Part shown: piece by piece, positions 6,942-9,358 of the stretch | How the letters are laid out: every line of letters begins with the position of its first letter | Position numbering within the stretch: position 1 is the first letter of the stretch | DNA from: Rhodococcus sp. (in: high G+C Gram-positive bacteria) | GTDB lineage: Bacteria; Actinomycetota; Actinomycetes; Mycobacteriales; Mycobacteriaceae | Length of the DNA: 9,358 nt | Direction: 5' to 3' | Assembly (NCBI GenBank): GCA_012515885.1 | Contig: JAAYXN010000047.1 | Coordinates: forward strand, 1 to 9,358 | The notes under the pieces: model-generated | The model's input: the letters and a program-made list of their open reading frames with translations, nothing else | What the model was told of the DNA's origin: nothing | The model's database searches: none | Translations under genes and position numbers: made by a program

Positions 6942-7988
6942 ATGGGTTCTTCGGATTCACCAGGCAGCGGATCGGCAGCGTCGCCAGGTGCCTCGTCCTC
7001 GTCCTCGGATACGTCGGATACGCCAGTCGAGGCGGCACCTAGCGGCGCACTGAGCCGATCACTTCCGGCGCATTTCGACGAGCTGTTGGGTCACTACGCT
7101 GACGATCTTCGTTTGGGGCGGGGACGGTCCGAGCACACCATTCGGGCGTATCTCACGGACACGCGAAGTCTGCTCGCTTTCCTCACCGGTATCGGCGCTG
7201 GGGACACTGCAACGCCCACGCTCGGCGATCTCGACGTCCACGTCTTGCGGGCGTGGCTGGCCAAACAGGCAGCGGACGGCGTCGCCCGAACCACGCTGTC
7301 TCGGCGCACGTCATCGGCACGCAACTTCACGGCGTGGTTGGTGCGCACTCGCCGCATCGCCGTTGACCCCGCGGCGCGTCTCGTTGCCCCCAAATCGCAC
7401 CGGACTTTGCCGACGGTGCTGCGTCAACCGCAAGCAGAAGCGGCGATGAAGGCCGCTCAATCTGGCGCGGCACAGCATGATCCGGTGGCCTTGCGGGACC
7501 GGTTGATTGTGGAGTTGCTGTATTCGACGGGAATCAGGGTGGGGGAGTTGTGCGGGCTGGACCTCGACTCGGTCGACTACGAGCGTCGTCTGCTGCGAGT
7601 GATCGGTAAGGGAGACAAAGAACGATCGGTGCCGTTTGGCATCCCGGCTGCCGACGCGCTGGGAGCGTGGCTGCGGATTGGCCGGCCAGCGTTGGTGACT
7701 GAACGCTCACCGCGGGCACTGCTGCTTGGCAAGCGGGGCGGACGCCTCGATCAGCGGCAGGCGCGGGCTGTCGTACACGACGTTCTTCAAGCAGTCCCGG
7801 GCAGTCCCGATTTTGGGCCACACGGGCTACGGCACACGGCAGCGACGCATTTACTGGAGGGCGGCGCGGATCTGCGGGTGGTCCAGGAACTACTGGGGCA
7901 CGCGAGCATGGCGACGACGCAGATGTATACCCACGTGTCCGTCTCGCGTCTGCGTGCCGTGCACGACCAGGCGCACCCACGCGCATAG
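6942..7988 (+). CDS. xerC: Tyrosine recombinase XerC
   Basis: A 348-aa tyrosine recombinase that, with XerD, resolves chromosome dimers at dif during division. The complete catalytic set is visible: R199 (TGIRVGEL), K223 (VIGKGDKER), H294 and R297 (HGLRHTAATHLL), H320 (LLGHASMATTQ) and nucleophile Y329 (MYTH). Their spacing is identical to E. coli XerD. The N-terminal SAM-like DNA-binding domain covers about 42-135 (LPAHFDELLGHYADDLRLGRG). Residues 1-40 are a Ser/Gly/Pro/Asp-rich low-complexity extension; typical XerC is about 300 aa. ATG 6942 has no clear ribosome binding site, but an in-frame TAG at 6936 blocks any upstream start and there is no later ATG before the core. The position after the SIP gene supports XerC rather than XerD. 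Confidence 0.92.
   Translation: MGSSDSPGSGSAASPGASSSSSDTSDTPVEAAPSGALSRSLPAHFDELLGHYADDLRLGRGRSEHTIRAYLTDTRSLLAFLTGIGAGDTATPTLGDLDVHVLRAWLAKQAADGVARTTLSRRTSSARNFTAWLVRTRRIAVDPAARLVAPKSHRTLPTVLRQPQAEAAMKAAQSGAAQHDPVALRDRLIVELLYSTGIRVGELCGLDLDSVDYERRLLRVIGKGDKERSVPFGIPAADALGAWLRIGRPALVTERSPRALLLGKRGGRLDQRQARAVVHDVLQAVPGSPDFGPHGLRHTAATHLLEGGADLRVVQELLGHASMATTQMYTHVSVSRLRAVHDQAHPRA
6991..7022 (+). repeat. Short tandem repeats in the 5' part of xerC
   Basis: CCTCGT repeats almost three times (6991-7007), immediately followed by two exact copies of TCGGATACG (7005-7013 and 7014-7022). They encode the Ser-rich SSSSSDTSDT part of the XerC N-terminal extension. Both periods are multiples of three, so copy-number change would keep the frame. 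Confidence 0.7.
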
Positions 7989-8020
7989 TTCCTCCTGCGC
8001 TTCCTCCCCATGCGCTGCTG

Positions 8021-8563
8021 CTAGCGGGTGGGCAGTAGTCGGATAGGCATGGCGCGCACCAATACCGTTGGGTCCAGGTATTCGCGTCCGCGGCGCAATC
8101 CCCAGTGCAGGCAGGTGCCTGACGGGGCCGAACACTGCTGATGCCCGGGCTCAAGGTAGCCAAGAACGGTGCCCTGTCCGACCCGCATGCCTGCGGTGAC
8201 GCGCGGTTCGACGGGCTCATATGTGGTGCGTAGGCCGCCGGGGTGATCGACCGAGACCACGGGCTTACCAGCAACGACACCCGCGAAGACAACGATGCCT
8301 GCGCCCGCGGCGAGGACGGCTTGACCGGGATATCCAGCGAGATCGACGCCGCGATGCCCGGAAAGCCAATTGTGTTCTGGCTTGTCGAATTTTCGCGAGA
8401 CATGCGGTCGCGGAACGAGAGGCCAGTCAAAGGTGCCCGTCGTGACGAGACCGCGCCACTCTTCGGCTGCCGCTCGCGGCGGGGTGGCGACGTGGGCGAC
8501 AAGGAGAAGCGCGGTGGTCAGGAGCGCTAGGAGGGTGACCGGTAGCGAAAGTAGTCGGTTCAT
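8021..8563 (-). CDS. Secreted M23-family (LytM-like) peptidoglycan-associated protein
   Basis: A 180-aa exported protein with a LytM/peptidase M23 domain. The signal peptide has a Leu-rich core (about 3-23) and likely cleavage after PPRAAA (A33). The mature part has SGHRGVDLAG with zinc ligands H70 and D74, glycine-rich strands up to about 105, and the terminal LHWGLRRGREYLDP with ligand H153. The HxH motif reads C151-L-H153, and the usual catalytic His in the YxH segment is absent (TTYEPVEP, 114-120). Enzymatic activity is therefore uncertain; it could be altered, or regulatory as in non-catalytic LytM proteins. The start is ATG 8563, because the signal peptide begins there; the frame is open to 8686, but that would read through an intergenic inverted repeat. 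It resembles Rv2891, likewise opposite to rpsB, and converges with xerC leaving 32 bp. Confidence 0.85.
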   Translation of the reverse strand: MNRLLSLPVTLLALLTTALLLVAHVATPPRAAAEEWRGLVTTGTFDWPLVPRPHVSRKFDKPEHNWLSGHRGVDLAGYPGQAVLAAGAGIVVFAGVVAGKPVVSVDHPGGLRTTYEPVEPRVTAGMRVGQGTVLGYLEPGHQQCSAPSGTCLHWGLRRGREYLDPTVLVRAMPIRLLPTR

Positions 8564-8608
8564 ACGCTGAACTGTCGCGCGAAAAGTGGCGCAAAAGTGC
8601 GCCGCTGG

Positions 8609-8646
8609 GCAATCTGTGGATGGATATTTTCTTATCCACAGATTGC
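8609..8646. repeat. 13-bp perfect inverted repeat with DnaA-box core
   Basis: GCAATCTGTGGAT (8609-8621) and ATCCACAGATTGC (8634-8646) are exact inverted copies separated by the AT-rich spacer ggatattttctt. The right arm completes a perfect TTATCCACA box (8632-8640), and the left arm gives CCATCCACA on the other strand. It lies 46-83 bp upstream of the M23 start and about 80 bp upstream of the rpsB promoter. It may be an operator, a DnaA-binding site, or an RNA hairpin if transcribed. Confidence 0.7.
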
Positions 8647-8727
8647 GGAAACCTCTTGATTTGCGCAGTTCACTGTGCATTTTCACGTGATTCGGGCATC
8701 GCCGCTACGGGCCGCGGTGGTAGCCGG

Positions 8728-8757
8728 TTGGGTCTTGGGGCCGCCACCCCGTACACT
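8728..8757 (+). promoter_or_regulatory. Predicted rpsB promoter
   Basis: TTGGGT (8728-8733) and TACACT (8752-8757) form a plausible housekeeping -35/-10 pair with an 18-bp spacer. This gives a transcription start near 8764 and a 5' leader of about 165 nt before rpsB. The -10 is good and the -35 is moderate. Confidence 0.5.
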
Positions 8758-8763
8758 GGATAA

Positions 8764-8928
8764 GCGGTCTGTGCCTGCTTTAGCGCGCTCAGGCCGACTT
8801 CGCGCGTCCGCGCACCATCGAAAGGCCTTCGGCTGGTCCTGCACATGTAGGTCCGAGGGTCAGCGGACGCCAGGGCAGAGGTCACCCGACCAGCTGCGTC
8901 AACCGGCACATGAAAGAGGTACACAGCC
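8764..8928 (+). promoter_or_regulatory. Structured 5' leader of rpsB
   Basis: This leader is most of the gene-free stretch 8564-8928; no tRNA or credible small gene is seen there. GCGTCCGC (8804-8811) is exactly complementary to GCGGACGC (8863-8870). The same right arm can instead pair locally: GTCCG (8851-8855) with CGGAC (8864-8868). A further hairpin is GGTC (8880-8883) with GACC (8888-8891). A ribosome binding site, AAAGAGG (8913-8919), is nine bases before the ATG. Ribosomal protein leaders are often autoregulated, and S2 control is possible here, but this is inference. Confidence 0.45.
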
Positions 8929-9358
8929 ATGGCTGTCGTAACCATGTAGCAGATGCTCGACAGTGGTACTCACTTCGGGCACCAGACCCGTCGCTGGAAC
9001 CCGAAGATGAAGCGATTCATCCTCACCGACCGCAACGGCATCTACATCATCGACTTGCAGCAGACGCTCACGTACATCGACAAGGCGTACGAGTTCGTCA
9101 AGGAGACGGTTGCCCACGGCGGCACCATCCTGTTCGTCGGCACCAAGAAGCAGGCCCAGGAGTCCATTGCGGGCGAGGCAACTCGCGTCGGAATGCCCTA
9201 CGTGAACCAGCGTTGGCTCGGCGGCATGCTCACCAACTTCACCACGGTCCACAAGCGCCTCCTCCGCCTCAAGGAGCTCGAGGCCATGGAGCAGACCGGT
9301 GGCCTCGAGGGTCGCACCAAGAAGGAAATCCTCATGCTCACGCGTGAGATGACCAAGC
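8929..9358 (+). CDS. rpsB: 30S ribosomal protein S2, 3'-truncated, with in-frame TAG at codon 7
   Basis: S2 is an essential protein of the small ribosomal subunit. The frame from ATG 8929 reads MAVVTM, then TAG (8947-8949), then QMLDSGTHFGHQTRRWNPK and continues without another stop or frameshift to the window end. It includes NGIYIIDLQQTL, GGTILFVGTKKQAQ and NQRWLGGMLTNFTTVHKRL, all standard S2 blocks. Related actinobacterial S2 has Lys (AAG) at codon 7, so one A-to-T change explains the stop. ATG 8929 has a good ribosome binding site (AAAGAGG, 8913-8919). The next in-frame ATG, 8953, starts one codon after the TAG and lacks its own site, but could be reached by reinitiation, giving S2 shorter by eight residues. 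TAG ends several other genes in this window, so recoding is unlikely. The alternative is a sequencing or assembly error. Confidence 0.9.

Noticed and set aside
8013..8026. CGCT/AGCG hairpin at the xerC/M23 convergence as a bidirectional terminator
   Set aside because: Only 4 bp, overlapping the M23 stop codon; not distinguishable from chance.
8564..8686. Longer start for the M23 gene at 8686
   Set aside because: It would run through the intergenic inverted repeat and bury the signal peptide behind 41 unrelated residues.
8910..9347. 145-codon + strand open frame over rpsB
   Set aside because: It is a frame shadow; the other frame encodes unmistakable S2 sequence, interrupted only by the TAG at 8947.

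Overview
The window looks like a high-GC actinobacterial chromosome segment, most likely from the Mycobacteriales (Corynebacteriales). Three things suggest this: the protein sequences (RNase HII with a WPPRTVIRRS start, a near-invariant DUF2469 protein, S2 beginning MAVVTM), the gene order lepB-rnhB-DUF2469-yraN-comM-dprA-siderophore-interacting protein-xerC-M23-rpsB, which parallels the lepB-to-rpsB stretch of Mycobacterium tuberculosis as I know it, and a DtxR/IdeR-type iron box. The genus cannot be fixed from the sequence. This is core chromosome; I see no insertion sequence, prophage, CRISPR array or tRNA.

Layout. Bases 1-1742 hold a + strand cluster: the 3' part of signal peptidase I (lepB, cut by the window edge), RNase HII (rnhB) and a DUF2469 protein, followed by a small hairpin. 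A 190-bp spacer carries two DnaA-box-like sequences. Next comes yraN-comM (stop and start overlap by one base) and then dprA with its own strong ribosome binding site: three genes tied to DNA processing and transformation-type recombination. A lipoprotein of the DUF4349 type lies convergently on the - strand (5084-5968). Divergent from it is a siderophore-interacting flavin reductase whose promoter region holds an iron box. A XerC-type tyrosine recombinase follows. A secreted M23-family protein is encoded on the - strand and converges on xerC. The gene-free stretch 8564-8928 carries a 13-bp perfect inverted repeat with a TTATCCACA core, a promoter and a structured leader for rpsB. The window ends inside rpsB.

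The main surprises are: (1) rpsB, an essential gene, has an in-frame TAG at codon 7, with an ATG one codon after it; (2) the iron box swallows the most upstream ATG of the siderophore-interacting protein, so the real start is probably the GTG at 6094; (3) ATCCACAG motifs recur upstream of both yraN and the M23 gene; (4) the M23 protein keeps the zinc ligands but appears to lack the two catalytic histidines; (5) the rpsB leader can form two mutually exclusive stems. I did not find a clearly new multi-gene system; the gene content is mostly conserved housekeeping.
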